Shown here piece after piece: positions 27,556-35,587 of a stretch of DNA of 64,000 nt (position 1 is its first letter; every line of letters begins with the position of its first letter). Under the pieces are notes generated by a model, which did not search any database, was not told the origin of the DNA, and saw only the letters and a program-made list of their open reading frames with translations. A program made the position numbers and the translations under genes. The DNA comes from Bog-473 sp963738135 (GTDB lineage: Bacteria; Actinomycetota; Acidimicrobiia; Acidimicrobiales; RAAP-2). The DNA is taken from NCBI GenBank assembly GCA_963738135.1, contig CAVTVK010000001.1, positions 1-64,000 of the forward strand, written 5' to 3'.

Positions 27556-28021
27556 CGCACCTCTCCCCGTCGGCCCCGGGGCCAGACAGTAGCTCCGCTG
27601 GGCGGGGTGGATCAGGCGAGTCCGAAACAGGGCGACGTCTTGGGTGTCCCTGTACGCCGGCTAGGTGGGCCAGGTTGCGCCTCGTCTGCGCTCCCGTCCT
27701 TTACCGGCCTGACAAATCGCAAGCCTCCATTGAGTCAGCCGGCTTCGCGCGCGATTGTACGCGCGAAGCAACGCGAAATAGGGCAGAAGAGGGGCAACTA
27801 GGGGTCAGTTGATTTCGGATCCGACCTGGACATTCCTTGATGTCCCCACCTAACGGAAAGCGGTTTGAAGCGATGCACACCCCTGAGGTCGTGGGGTTCG
27901 AGTCAGGAAGCGCCCACTCCGATTGACCCTGATCAGAACCTTGAGTGACCGCACACTCTTGAGTAACACACGTTCACGATTCTGTTTCCAGATCCGACCC
28001 GAGAACAAGAAGAATCTTGCG
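27556..28021. other. No gene seen
   Basis: About 465 bases, AT-richer than its surroundings between 27,700 and 28,020. It lies upstream of the esterase and downstream of the DUF2652 gene. No repeat or RNA gene recognised. Confidence 0.45.
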
Positions 28022-28738
28022 TCAGACTGGGGACGCGGCCGCACGTCGGCGCCGCAGGCCCACCATGTACGGCAGACCCGAACCAGCGACACTCAGCGTC
28101 TTTCCGACGCGTTCGATGATGGAGGGTTTCGGCAACGGAGCCGGCGCACCAGACATGTCTGAGACATTCACGAAATAAGCCCGAGTCCGACCGATGCCTT
28201 CGAGGTCTTGAGACACCTCGTGTGCAGGACTGGGCATCGGGTCCTTTGCGGTCTGGTAGAGCTCCTCGGACAGGAGTACGTACTCAGGAATTTTGACCGG
28301 ATTCTTCAGCATCCGATGGACATGGATAACGTCGATCCCCACAAGCTTGCGACGCTGCCTAATGGTTTGGGTGGCGACGTCGCCAATATGCGCGACGAAC
28401 TTGAGCTTCAGCTGTTTTACCTGGTTGCAACCGCCACATGGGCAAAGGTTGGTCTCGACATTGTCGCGCTCACTGTGGAAGGCGCGGTGCATCGCCATGG
28501 CGGCGTCGAGCGTCAGGGCAACCGTGGTATCACTATCGAGCGCATCGGCCTCGCGAGCTAGAAAAGCTGCATCTCCCTCGATCTCGATCAGGTCGAAGTC
28601 GGGCACGGCATCGATCACCTTTTCGAGCAGACGGCCCGTGTTGACCTCTGCATGCGCAAGGCTCATACGGTGGAAGCGCATGTATTCGGTGTAGCCACCG
28701 ATGTCAGCGATGAGGAGAAGCGAACGTCCAGAGGTCAT
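28022..28738 (-). CDS. DUF2652 protein (cyclase-like fold)
   Basis: I start at the ATG of MTSGRSLLLIADIGGYTEYM (238 residues). The N-terminal motif LLIADIGGYTEYM, the helix with HAEVNTGRLLEKVID and the strand LIEIEGDAAFLA are those of DUF2652. I take the Asp at IADIGG and the EGDAA loop to resemble the two metal positions of class III nucleotide cyclases (F-x-D-I and x-G-D). The middle has a C-x-C-x2-C set (CPCGGC) that may bind zinc. Activity of the family is unproven. The next gene upstream on this strand encodes a cyclic-nucleotide-binding protein, which makes a nucleotide-signalling role attractive. Confidence 0.85.
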   Translation of the reverse strand: MTSGRSLLLIADIGGYTEYMRFHRMSLAHAEVNTGRLLEKVIDAVPDFDLIEIEGDAAFLAREADALDSDTTVALTLDAAMAMHRAFHSERDNVETNLCPCGGCNQVKQLKLKFVAHIGDVATQTIRQRRKLVGIDVIHVHRMLKNPVKIPEYVLLSEELYQTAKDPMPSPAHEVSQDLEGIGRTRAYFVNVSDMSGAPAPLPKPSIIERVGKTLSVAGSGLPYMVGLRRRRAAASPV

Positions 28739-28933
28739 GCGTGACCGTACCAATTTCCGCGAGATCCTCCATAGACTTGCAGGACACCGCCGATCGTCCC
28801 TGAACGTGCACGAGGGCGAGCGAATCCTGTCGTCCGTGCGGATCCGAACCGCCCCAATCGTGTAGAGGGCTGCCCGACGACGATCTCAAAAGGTGTCATG
28901 AAGAGCGTGAACATCCGATCGGGTGGCCGCGGA

Positions 28934-29452
28934 CTACTGCACCGTGCGGCCGCGAAGCCGCTCGAGCTCCGACACCGAGAGGCGGGTCCCGGCGGCCTTG
29001 AGGACGGAAACCACGTCCTCCGTGCGGCGGTCGAGCCGTTCCGAGAGAACAAATGCCATGTCGGCAACGATGGCCGTCGCAAGGCGCTCATGGCGAGCCA
29101 ACCTGCTTCGGACATGGTCCGTACGCCACCTGATCATTCGCACGGTGGAGTTCGCACGAATGGTGGCAGTACGGGACGATGATGGCACGAAGGCCGACAC
29201 CTCGCCGAGGAGCGACCCCGGACCGAGCGTCCCGAGAATTCGGCCGTCCTTGAGGACGTCGACAGTTCCTTCCATGACAACGACCAGATCGTCTGCGGAA
29301 TCACCGTCTTCGAAGATCGTCGAGCCGGCTTCTGCATACGACATCGTGATTTCTCTGTCGAGCTGGTCCATGTCTTCATCGACGACGAGTCGAAACGGGC
29401 ACATCTCTCGAATCGTGGTTGCCTGCTCCACACTCAAGCGCGTTCTCCCCAA
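28934..29452 (-). CDS. Cyclic-nucleotide-binding domain protein
   Basis: A 172-residue, single-domain protein of the cAMP-receptor fold. A helical lead (residues 5–35) is followed by the beta-roll. The phosphate-binding cassette GSLLGEVSAFVPSSSRTATI keeps the Gly-Glu pair (83–84) and the Arg that contacts the cyclic phosphate (Arg94). A long C-terminal helix (LATAIVADMAFVLSERLDRR) follows. There is no helix-turn-helix, so it is not a CRP-type regulator. It may act as a separate cyclic-nucleotide-responsive subunit. It lies 195 bases upstream of the DUF2652 gene and is divergent from the PLP enzyme. Confidence 0.88.
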   Translation of the reverse strand: MGRTRLSVEQATTIREMCPFRLVVDEDMDQLDREITMSYAEAGSTIFEDGDSADDLVVVMEGTVDVLKDGRILGTLGPGSLLGEVSAFVPSSSRTATIRANSTVRMIRWRTDHVRSRLARHERLATAIVADMAFVLSERLDRRTEDVVSVLKAAGTRLSVSELERLRGRTVQ

Positions 29453-29616
29453 GTAGTCGATCCGATCGCTGCGAACGCAGTTTGCGAAACGAAATAATAT
29501 GCGTGGAGATGTTAGCGCAACCCCGGGTCGGTTCTCCCTGAGTTGATTGCCGATCCCGGCGGCGACTCATCGAATCCCAGAGTGATGCTGCAGTGTGATC
29601 GGCCGAGAGGATTCAT

Positions 29617-30663
29617 GTGATTGGGCTGTGCGAGTCTGAACGTCCAGTCGCCCAGAACAGTCTCTGTCACTTGATGTTCGGGTTAGGATCACAGGCCGTC
29701 AGGAGGGTGATGGGTCCGAGTCAATCGCGTTTCATCGAGAGCGCATCGTGGTTGTTGCGTCTCCCACTCGAGACCCCAACCATTCCGTTCGAAGATGAAG
29801 TAACCGGCTGCACGCTCTGGTTGAAGCTGGAGTACCTGCTGCCGAGCGGATGCACAAAGGATCGTATGGCCACGAACATTGTGGCGCATGCAATCGCCAA
29901 CGGCGATGTGACGCCTTCAACCATTGTCGCAGAAGCGTCAAGCGGGTCGACCTCGATCGCATTGAGCATGGTCTGCGCTACGGTCGGTGTGCATTTTCGG
30001 GCTTATATGCCCAAGACGGTCAGCGGGGAACGAGTGTTGATGATCCGTCGGCTCGGTGGTGAGGTTGTTCTAACTCCGGCAGAGAAGGGCATGAACGGCG
30101 CTTTGGCCGCGATGCTCAACGACCAAAACAAAGAGGACGATCTCTATGCCGCCCGGCAGTTCGAGAATCCGCGGAACGTGTTCGCCCATCAACATTCAAC
30201 CGGACCCCAGCTCATTCAACATGTCGGGGTTCGCCTGCATGGCTTCGTCGCCGGCGTCGGCACTGGCGGCACACTGATGGGTGTGGCACATTCCCTGCGG
30301 GATCACGGGTACGACACTGTCATCGCAAGAGCGATGCCGACCGCCACGTTTACAACTGAAGGCGACCCGGAGGTTGTGGGCGGGATACCAGGCATTGTCG
30401 AGGGCATGAGCCAGCTCCTCGACCCCAGCGCCGTCGGGCTCGAGGATCCCGTGTTGGTTCCAGAGCAGGAAGCAATGGCAACGGCTCGTGAGTTTGGGCG
30501 CCGCGGCCTGGGCATTGGCCCATCGAGCGGGCTCAACATCGCCGCAGCTCGGCGACTTGCCACCCGCCTCGGCCCCGGCCATCACGTGGCGACGATTCTG
30601 CCGGACCGCATGGAGAGGTACTTCTCAACCGCCTTGTTCGATGATCTAGTCGCCGAGCTGTAG
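29617..30663 (+). CDS. PLP-dependent cysteine-synthase/cystathionine-beta-synthase-like enzyme
   Basis: A 348-residue fold-type II PLP enzyme. The PLP lysine is in SGCTKDRMA (Lys81), where most relatives have G-S-x-K-D-R. The substrate loop is EASSGSTSIAL (106–116), the phosphate loop is GVGTGGTLMG, and the C-terminal Ser loop is GIGPSSGLN. Such enzymes make or use cysteine-like amino acids by beta-replacement. The group with SGST in place of SGNT is a less-studied branch. The start is GTG at 29,617 with GAGAGGA five bases upstream; ATG at 29,710 after AGGAGGGTG is an alternative. It faces the PIG-L gene, 28 bases tail to tail. Confidence 0.88.
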   Translation: MIGLCESERPVAQNSLCHLMFGLGSQAVRRVMGPSQSRFIESASWLLRLPLETPTIPFEDEVTGCTLWLKLEYLLPSGCTKDRMATNIVAHAIANGDVTPSTIVAEASSGSTSIALSMVCATVGVHFRAYMPKTVSGERVLMIRRLGGEVVLTPAEKGMNGALAAMLNDQNKEDDLYAARQFENPRNVFAHQHSTGPQLIQHVGVRLHGFVAGVGTGGTLMGVAHSLRDHGYDTVIARAMPTATFTTEGDPEVVGGIPGIVEGMSQLLDPSAVGLEDPVLVPEQEAMATAREFGRRGLGIGPSSGLNIAAARRLATRLGPGHHVATILPDRMERYFSTALFDDLVAEL

Positions 30664-30691
30664 CGCCCTCACAGCAATTTTAGGCGGCGGT

Positions 30692-31831
30692 TTACTCTTC
30701 GAGGAGCGAAGTATTCAGTTCGGGCTTGTGCCAGACGGGGACGAAGTACTCGACGCCGAACATCTCTCGAAGCATCGGATCCGGAAAGATGTTCGGATCG
30801 ATTGGATACTGGGACCGATGCGCGGCGGCGGCCCGTACCTTGTGGCCGACGAATTCGGACACGTCGATGCGCATGCTCGCCCCATCGTCCGTCGAATCCT
30901 CTGTTGCGAGAGATCGAGCCACATTGTGTTGGGGGTGCGCCGCAGGCTCGTCCGTAAGGATAGGTGTTGGTGTGGAGAACGTAAGGGTCGTCACGTCATC
31001 AAGTGCAACGACATGCGCATTGCGCGGCTGGCCCGATGCGATGCCCTCTTCTCCGATGAATTCCCCCGGGCCCGATTGGTCGATCACCCGGACCTGGCCA
31101 TCTTCGTCTTCTCGTCGGATCTCCACATGACCGGAGAGAAGAAAATGCATTTCGGCCGCAGCGTCACCCTGTTCGATGAGATAGAAACCCGACGGAAACC
31201 ACTCGACGTTGACAAAGTCTGAGGCGTATCCGAGCGCGGTTGCTTCACGTGAGAAGACCCAGAGTGCTCGTACGAAGTCCTGCGTGCCCTTGAATCGGTT
31301 TGCCAGCTCGATTACCCATTCGGCCAGGCGGTTGCGTAGCAGCATGCTGTTTCGCTGGGATTGGCAATAGAAGACCCGTCTCGGTGTCTCGGATCGAACT
31401 TCCGAGCATGCCACAGTGGTGGCTGATCCGACTGCGACGTGGTCCGGGTGACCCGAAAACCCATCAGGCCCGAAGGTAATCACAACATCGGGGTCGAATT
31501 CGTCGAGCAGATGTGAGACGACACCGATGAGGACCCGGTCGTCGATGTCTGAGAGGCCGCCATCGGGATACTCAAGGCATCTCGTCTCGGTAATCCCGAG
31601 TTCGCGACCGGCAGCATCGAGTTCCTTGGCCCGGACTGCAGTCAAGGTCGCCCGTGTGGCGACGCTGGCGTCCCTGATTTGGCCCGCTCCGCCCTTCGTG
31701 AAGGTGAGCACTCGAACGTCTGCCCCCGCATACGCATACTTGGCGAGGGTGCCTCCAGCACAGAAAGTCTCGTCATCTGGGTGGGCGAATACTCCGAGAA
31801 GACGAGGAGGCTGTCGTCTTAGTGCGTTCAC
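30692..31831 (-). CDS. PIG-L (LmbE) deacetylase with inserted cyclic-nucleotide-binding domain
   Basis: A 379-residue protein. Residues 10–200 are a PIG-L/LmbE zinc deacetylase: AHPDDE at 16–21 and FSGHPDHVA near 125–133 hold the zinc ligands and the catalytic Asp. Residues 205–290 form a cyclic-nucleotide-binding beta-roll with the cassette GEFIGEEGIASGQPRNAHV, Arg270 being the phosphate contact. After an acidic linker the PIG-L-type tail returns (HKVRAAAAHRSQYPI, then MLREMFGVEYFV). PIG-L enzymes deacetylate GlcNAc-type sugars, for example in mycothiol synthesis (MshB) and detoxification (Mca). The insertion suggests activity gated by cAMP or cGMP. The gene is intact. Confidence 0.9.
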   Translation of the reverse strand: MNALRRQPPRLLGVFAHPDDETFCAGGTLAKYAYAGADVRVLTFTKGGAGQIRDASVATRATLTAVRAKELDAAGRELGITETRCLEYPDGGLSDIDDRVLIGVVSHLLDEFDPDVVITFGPDGFSGHPDHVAVGSATTVACSEVRSETPRRVFYCQSQRNSMLLRNRLAEWVIELANRFKGTQDFVRALWVFSREATALGYASDFVNVEWFPSGFYLIEQGDAAAEMHFLLSGHVEIRREDEDGQVRVIDQSGPGEFIGEEGIASGQPRNAHVVALDDVTTLTFSTPTPILTDEPAAHPQHNVARSLATEDSTDDGASMRIDVSEFVGHKVRAAAAHRSQYPIDPNIFPDPMLREMFGVEYFVPVWHKPELNTSLLEE

Positions 31832-32734
31832 TCAGAATGTGCTTGACGAGGAGTAGCGAGTACCTTCCTCAGTCTATCGGGCAATTCGCGAGTGGGTTCT
31901 CCGGTGCCCGACATGTCGTCGAAGGAGGAGTCTCGGTGCCGCCGAGCCACTCACTGACCCCGGTTCATCAACTCAAAGGTGGACTCGTGTCCGTCCAGGG
32001 GGGGAAGCTCAGTGGTCGGAGGTGGTCGTGAAGGGCCCGAGGCGCGAGACCAGCCCTGGCTTCATCTCCGAGGCGAGTCGCTGGTGGCGGACGGTCTACG
32101 ACCACAACCTCCAGGCCAACCACTGCGCTGAGGCGCAGGCGTGGATCGGTCGACGGTCTCTCCTCGTGGCGATAAGTGGAGGCAGGTGTGGTCCTGTCCG
32201 GGCCACCTGGAGGGCTGACGGGGTTACGGGTGTTCGGACGGCGGCGGGGCTGATGTCCCCTTCATTCGCCGAGCTCAATCTTTCGGACGCGCTGGCGGCC
32301 AACGAGCATGCGTTCTGCGATTTCGTCGGTAGCTGCTCCTGATCCATTCAAGGCGGAGTAGTCAGGTCGGGCCGAAGGCGGCATCACGCGTTCAACCCTC
32401 GACTTCTCCCAGAGGCCGCCGCAAGCGGGCGTCGTCTCGCGCAGTAGGGGGTGAGGTGGTCGGCCCGACCCTTTGCAAGCCGCCGGGGTAGGGCCGCGCC
32501 CGAGCAGAAGCCCTAGCCTCGGAGCTAACAGCTATTGCGCAGCAGCCGCTGTATGGCCAGAATCAGGCTAGGCGGCTTCGACTTCACCTGACGCCAAATG
32601 GTGCAGTTGGGCTACCTCACGGGGATGAGGATGTAGCCCGCAACGTTAGGTCGCCTCCCAGGTTTGGGGCGCGCCCTTCAGTCGGCCACGATCTCCATCT
32701 GCCCTCGCCCGTGGAGACGCCGGCAAACCCTTAG
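31832..32734. other. Gene-poor stretch with a possible terminase fragment and a dispersed repeat
   Basis: About 900 bases. On the plus strand, 32,022–32,300 contains pieces resembling a P27-type phage terminase small subunit (ETSPGFISEASRWWRTVYD and, later, FAELNLSD), broken in between. Positions 32,610–32,680 are a diverged copy of the IS110 flank at 24,695–24,750. Otherwise nothing is recognised. Confidence 0.4.
32022..32300 (+). pseudogene. Possible remnant of a phage terminase small subunit
   Basis: The stretch SPGFISEASRWWRTVYDHNL fits the 'P-x-L-S-x-E-A-x-x-W-W-x-x-V' opening of P27-family terminase small subunits. The C-terminal pattern LNLSD also fits. The middle does not align and is probably frameshifted. 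If real, the right island descends from a prophage. Weak evidence. Confidence 0.28.
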
Positions 32735-33290
32735 TCACTGTGAGCCATAGAACGGGGCGTCGTAGCTGAAAATGCCGCCGCCGTTTGCAACCAGCCAGTA
32801 ACCGCCGGTGGTGCTGTCAGTTGCCATGCCGACGATGGGCGCATTCAACCGCGTGCCACCTGTAGACCCGTGGAACTCCGCGTTGCCGTAGGAGAAAATG
32901 CCGCCATCGCTTGCGACGAACCAGTAACCCTGATCATTCGGCGTGGGGGTCATGCCGTTGACGGGCTGATTCAGATGTATCGATCCCGTGCTCCCGAAGA
33001 AGGGCGCTCCGTAGCTGAAAATGCCACCATCGGTGGCGACTAGCCAATACCCACCAGTTGAATAATCCGCCGCAATTCCCACGACAGGTCTATTCAGAGG
33101 TTGCCCACCCCTCGAACCACGGAAAACGGCGTCACCGTAGGCGAAGATGCCTCCATCTGAAGCAACGAGCCAATAGCCCTTTCCGTCGCTTGTGGGTGCT
33201 ATGTCCACGACAGGCGCATTAAGCGCTGCCCTCCAGTCGATCCGTAGAAACCGGCATCACCGAAGGAGAACGTGCCTCCATCTGAAGAGC
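32735..33290 (-). pseudogene. Truncated GGIFSYG-repeat (WLVASDGG) surface protein
   Basis: Five beta-propeller-like repeats of about 37–45 residues are visible, each with GYWLVASDGGIFSYG followed by a short insert and APFFGSTG-like residues, then an ALNAPIVGMA linker. The open part ends at 33,208 with MDIAPTSDGKGYW. One more repeat (GGTFSFGDAGFYGSTGG) continues upstream in another frame after a one-base shift near 33,227. Homology then ends abruptly at about 33,285, where integrase sequence begins on the other strand. No signal peptide is left. The large protein at the right edge of the window has the same repeat. Confidence 0.75.
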
Positions 33291-34157
33291 CACGTCATTC
33301 CGCGGCTCGGGGGTCTGCCGCTGAAGGCGATCGACGCCCCGGCCCTGAATGCTTGTTATCGCGAACTGCTGGCGTGCGGGAAGGTCAACGGTGAGGGCGG
33401 GCTCTCCCCCACCACGGTCCACTCCATCCACGTCGCGATCTCAAAGGCCCTTGGTGACGCGGTCAAGTGGGGCAAGGTCGCCAGGAACGTGGCCGCCCTG
33501 GCAGACGGTCCACGACCTAACGGCGCGAGCCGCGAGGTCTGGTCACCGGAGCAACTTCGGACTTTCCTCGCCAGTGTGGCGGATGACCGGCTTTACGCGC
33601 TCTGGCTTCTCGCTGCCACAACCTGAATGCGCCGTGGCGAGCTTCTGCGGTCTCAGGTGGACGGATCTGGACCTTGAGACGGGCCGGCTCCACGTTGCTC
33701 AGAGGAGGGTCAGTGTCGGGTACGAGGTGGTCACCACGACCCCCAAGTCGACCTCGAGCGACCGGGCCATTGGTCTGGACCCCGCCACCGTGGCAGCACT
33801 CAAGGCGTGGAAGAGCCAGCAGACCAAGGAACGACTGGCATGGGGGCCGGGATGGACCGACACCGGCTTGGTGTTCGGCAAGGCAAGGAGGACGGTACTG
33901 CCCACCACCCCCAGCGCATCACCCAGACATTCGCCCGGAAGGTGAAGGCCGCCGGACTCCCGGCCATCCGGCTCCATGACGTTCGCCACGCCTACGCCAC
34001 TGCATCGCTCGAGGCTGGCGTCCCGCTCAAGGTTCTCTCGGAGCGTCTGGGGCACAGCGGCATCCAGATAACGGGCGACACCTACCAACACGTTCGCCAG
34101 CAGGTCGACCAGGACGCGGCTGATCTCACCGCCTCATTCATTCTCGGGGCCGGCTGA
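33283..34157 (+). pseudogene. Tyrosine integrase of the right island, nonsense and frameshift mutations
   Basis: Begins abruptly inside the N-terminal region (HLKSHVIPRLGGLPLKAID). The core-binding domain follows (SPTTVHSIHVAISKALGDAV). The catalytic domain opens with WSPEQLRTFLASVADDRLY. A TGA at 33,624–33,626 stands where relatives have Gly before MRRGELL. A shift near 33,645 leads to GLRWTDLDLETGRLHVAQRR. A shift near 33,890 leads to the end with IRLHDVRHAYATASLEAG (H-x2-R), ERLGHSG and DTYQHV (Tyr). The extreme N-terminus is replaced by the repeat-protein fragment. It ends 138 bases before the tRNA 5'-half remnant, the normal position for an element's integrase. Confidence 0.87.
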
Positions 34158-34158
34158 C

Positions 34159-34182
34159 TGCTAACAGATTTGCTAACAAGCC
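34159..34182. other. Putative integrase arm site, right end of right island
   Basis: tgctaac and ttgctaacaagcc directly follow the integrase stop. They repeat the pair found at 23,941–23,966, in the same orientation. Confidence 0.5.
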
Positions 34183-34295
34183 CTGTAAATCGAGGGCCAT
34201 CTGAAGCCGCCGGGAGCCATTGAGGCATCAGTCGAAACACCTCCGACCTGGCAGAACCGATCCAGCGCCACCGGGACCCATTGGGCTGGTTCCGT

Positions 34296-34336
34296 CCCCC
34301 AGTCAAGCGCGCTAACCAAGCTGCGCCACAGCCCGT
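34296..34336 (-). other. 5' half of tRNA-Pro (attachment-site remnant)
   Basis: Forty-one bases identical to 23,850–23,890: the anticodon loop, anticodon 5' strand, D-arm and 5' acceptor strand of tRNA-Pro(GGG). The sequence to the left (which would be the 3' half) is unrelated. It is probably the original chromosomal 5' half, left behind when an element entered at the anticodon loop. Confidence 0.88.
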
Positions 34337-34474
34337 CTGTCGTCAACGCACTCGAAGCCGGGCGTTGTCCCGACAGTCCGCCGTTGGCGACATCGAGACG
34401 AGGAACGACCAACGGTTGGTAGTCCAGCTCCATCCAGAGCAGTCCGACATCCGGGTTTCCCCTGGTCCTGGCCG

Positions 34475-35524
34475 TTGCCGCAAGAAATTGTGCTTAAGCG
34501 GCGTCACTGCTCTTCCGACTTCTATCCCGTGGCGACTACCGCGCGGGATACACAGCTTGACCTGCTCCGGTACGTCATCGAGACCCAACGTCTGGTCAAC
34601 GTCCTTCCGGCGGCGGCCAATGATCGGGCCACCGAGACCGTGCTCGATCGGGTCCAAAGGGTGACCAACGCCGACGGCGCCGCCGTCGAGGTGGTCGAAG
34701 GCAACGTCATGGTGCACCGGGCGGTGAGCGGTCTCCAGACGAATCCGGAGGGGTCACGGACCGGCCTGGACAGCAGCTTTTCCGGCCTCTGCGTGCGGGT
34801 CGGCACGCCACTCTTGTGCACGGACACCGACTCCGACCCCCGGGTAGACGCCGCACTGTGCCGCCGGGCCGGGGTCCGCGCCATCGCCGTGGCCCCGATT
34901 TTCCGGGCTGGAGAGGCCCTTGGCGTGCTGCGGTTGATGTCCGGTGAGGCCGAGCATTTCGACGATGCCGATGTCGATGTCCTCGAGCTGATGGCCAACG
35001 TCCTCGCCTCCGGACTGTCCACGACGTCGAAGCTCGAGCGGGAAGCCGAGCGCGCCCTGCGCGATCCGCTGACGGGGCTGGCCAATCGATTCATCTTCAT
35101 GGACCGCCTGGCGCACCACGGCGTCGAGGCCCGGCGATACGGCAGGCCGTACGGGCTCTTCCTGATCAGTTTGAACCGCTTCACCGTCATCAACGAGACC
35201 CTCGGTCAGGAGTGGGGAGACGCGGTGCTGCGCTCCGTCGCCCAAGGCCTGAACAACACGGTCCGTGGCGGGGACACGCTGGCTCGCCTCGACGGCGATC
35301 AGTTCGTCGTCCTGTGCGGCAATGCCGAGCGATCCATCGTCGAAGAGCGGCTGAAGGGACGCGTCGAAGGAGTGGTCGCCGACGTCAACAAGGAGCTCGG
35401 CCTGGACGGCTACACCCTGACGACCAGCGTCGGCGTGGCCTGGAGCGCCGGGACCGGCGTCTCTGCGGAGGAGTTGTTCGCCGAGGCCCGAGCCTCCCTG
35501 CTGCGCGCCAAAGCCCGGCTGTAG
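34475..35524 (+). CDS. GAF–GGDEF protein with degenerate active site
   Basis: About 349 residues. Residues 35–180 are a GAF sensory domain (TETVLDRVQRVTNADGAAVE; APIFRAGEALGVLRLMSG). A linker helix and a diguanylate-cyclase-type domain follow, beginning DPLTGLANRFIFMDRL. The signature loop is LARLDGDQFVVL: D-G-D-Q-F replaces G-G-D-E-F, and the substrate Asn/Asp positions are also changed (LISLNRFTVIN). The protein is therefore probably not a c-di-GMP synthase; it may bind nucleotide or act as a scaffold. The true start may be a later codon near VATTARDTQ. It is the first gene of the core region to the right of the islands. Confidence 0.83.
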   Translation: MPQEIVLKRRHCSSDFYPVATTARDTQLDLLRYVIETQRLVNVLPAAANDRATETVLDRVQRVTNADGAAVEVVEGNVMVHRAVSGLQTNPEGSRTGLDSSFSGLCVRVGTPLLCTDTDSDPRVDAALCRRAGVRAIAVAPIFRAGEALGVLRLMSGEAEHFDDADVDVLELMANVLASGLSTTSKLEREAERALRDPLTGLANRFIFMDRLAHHGVEARRYGRPYGLFLISLNRFTVINETLGQEWGDAVLRSVAQGLNNTVRGGDTLARLDGDQFVVLCGNAERSIVEERLKGRVEGVVADVNKELGLDGYTLTTSVGVAWSAGTGVSAEELFAEARASLLRAKARL

Positions 35525-35587
35525 GCGCATCGTCGCCCGGGCTCTTGCTCCGGTCCACACGGCCTGCACCGACGTCTCTGTGGTCGA

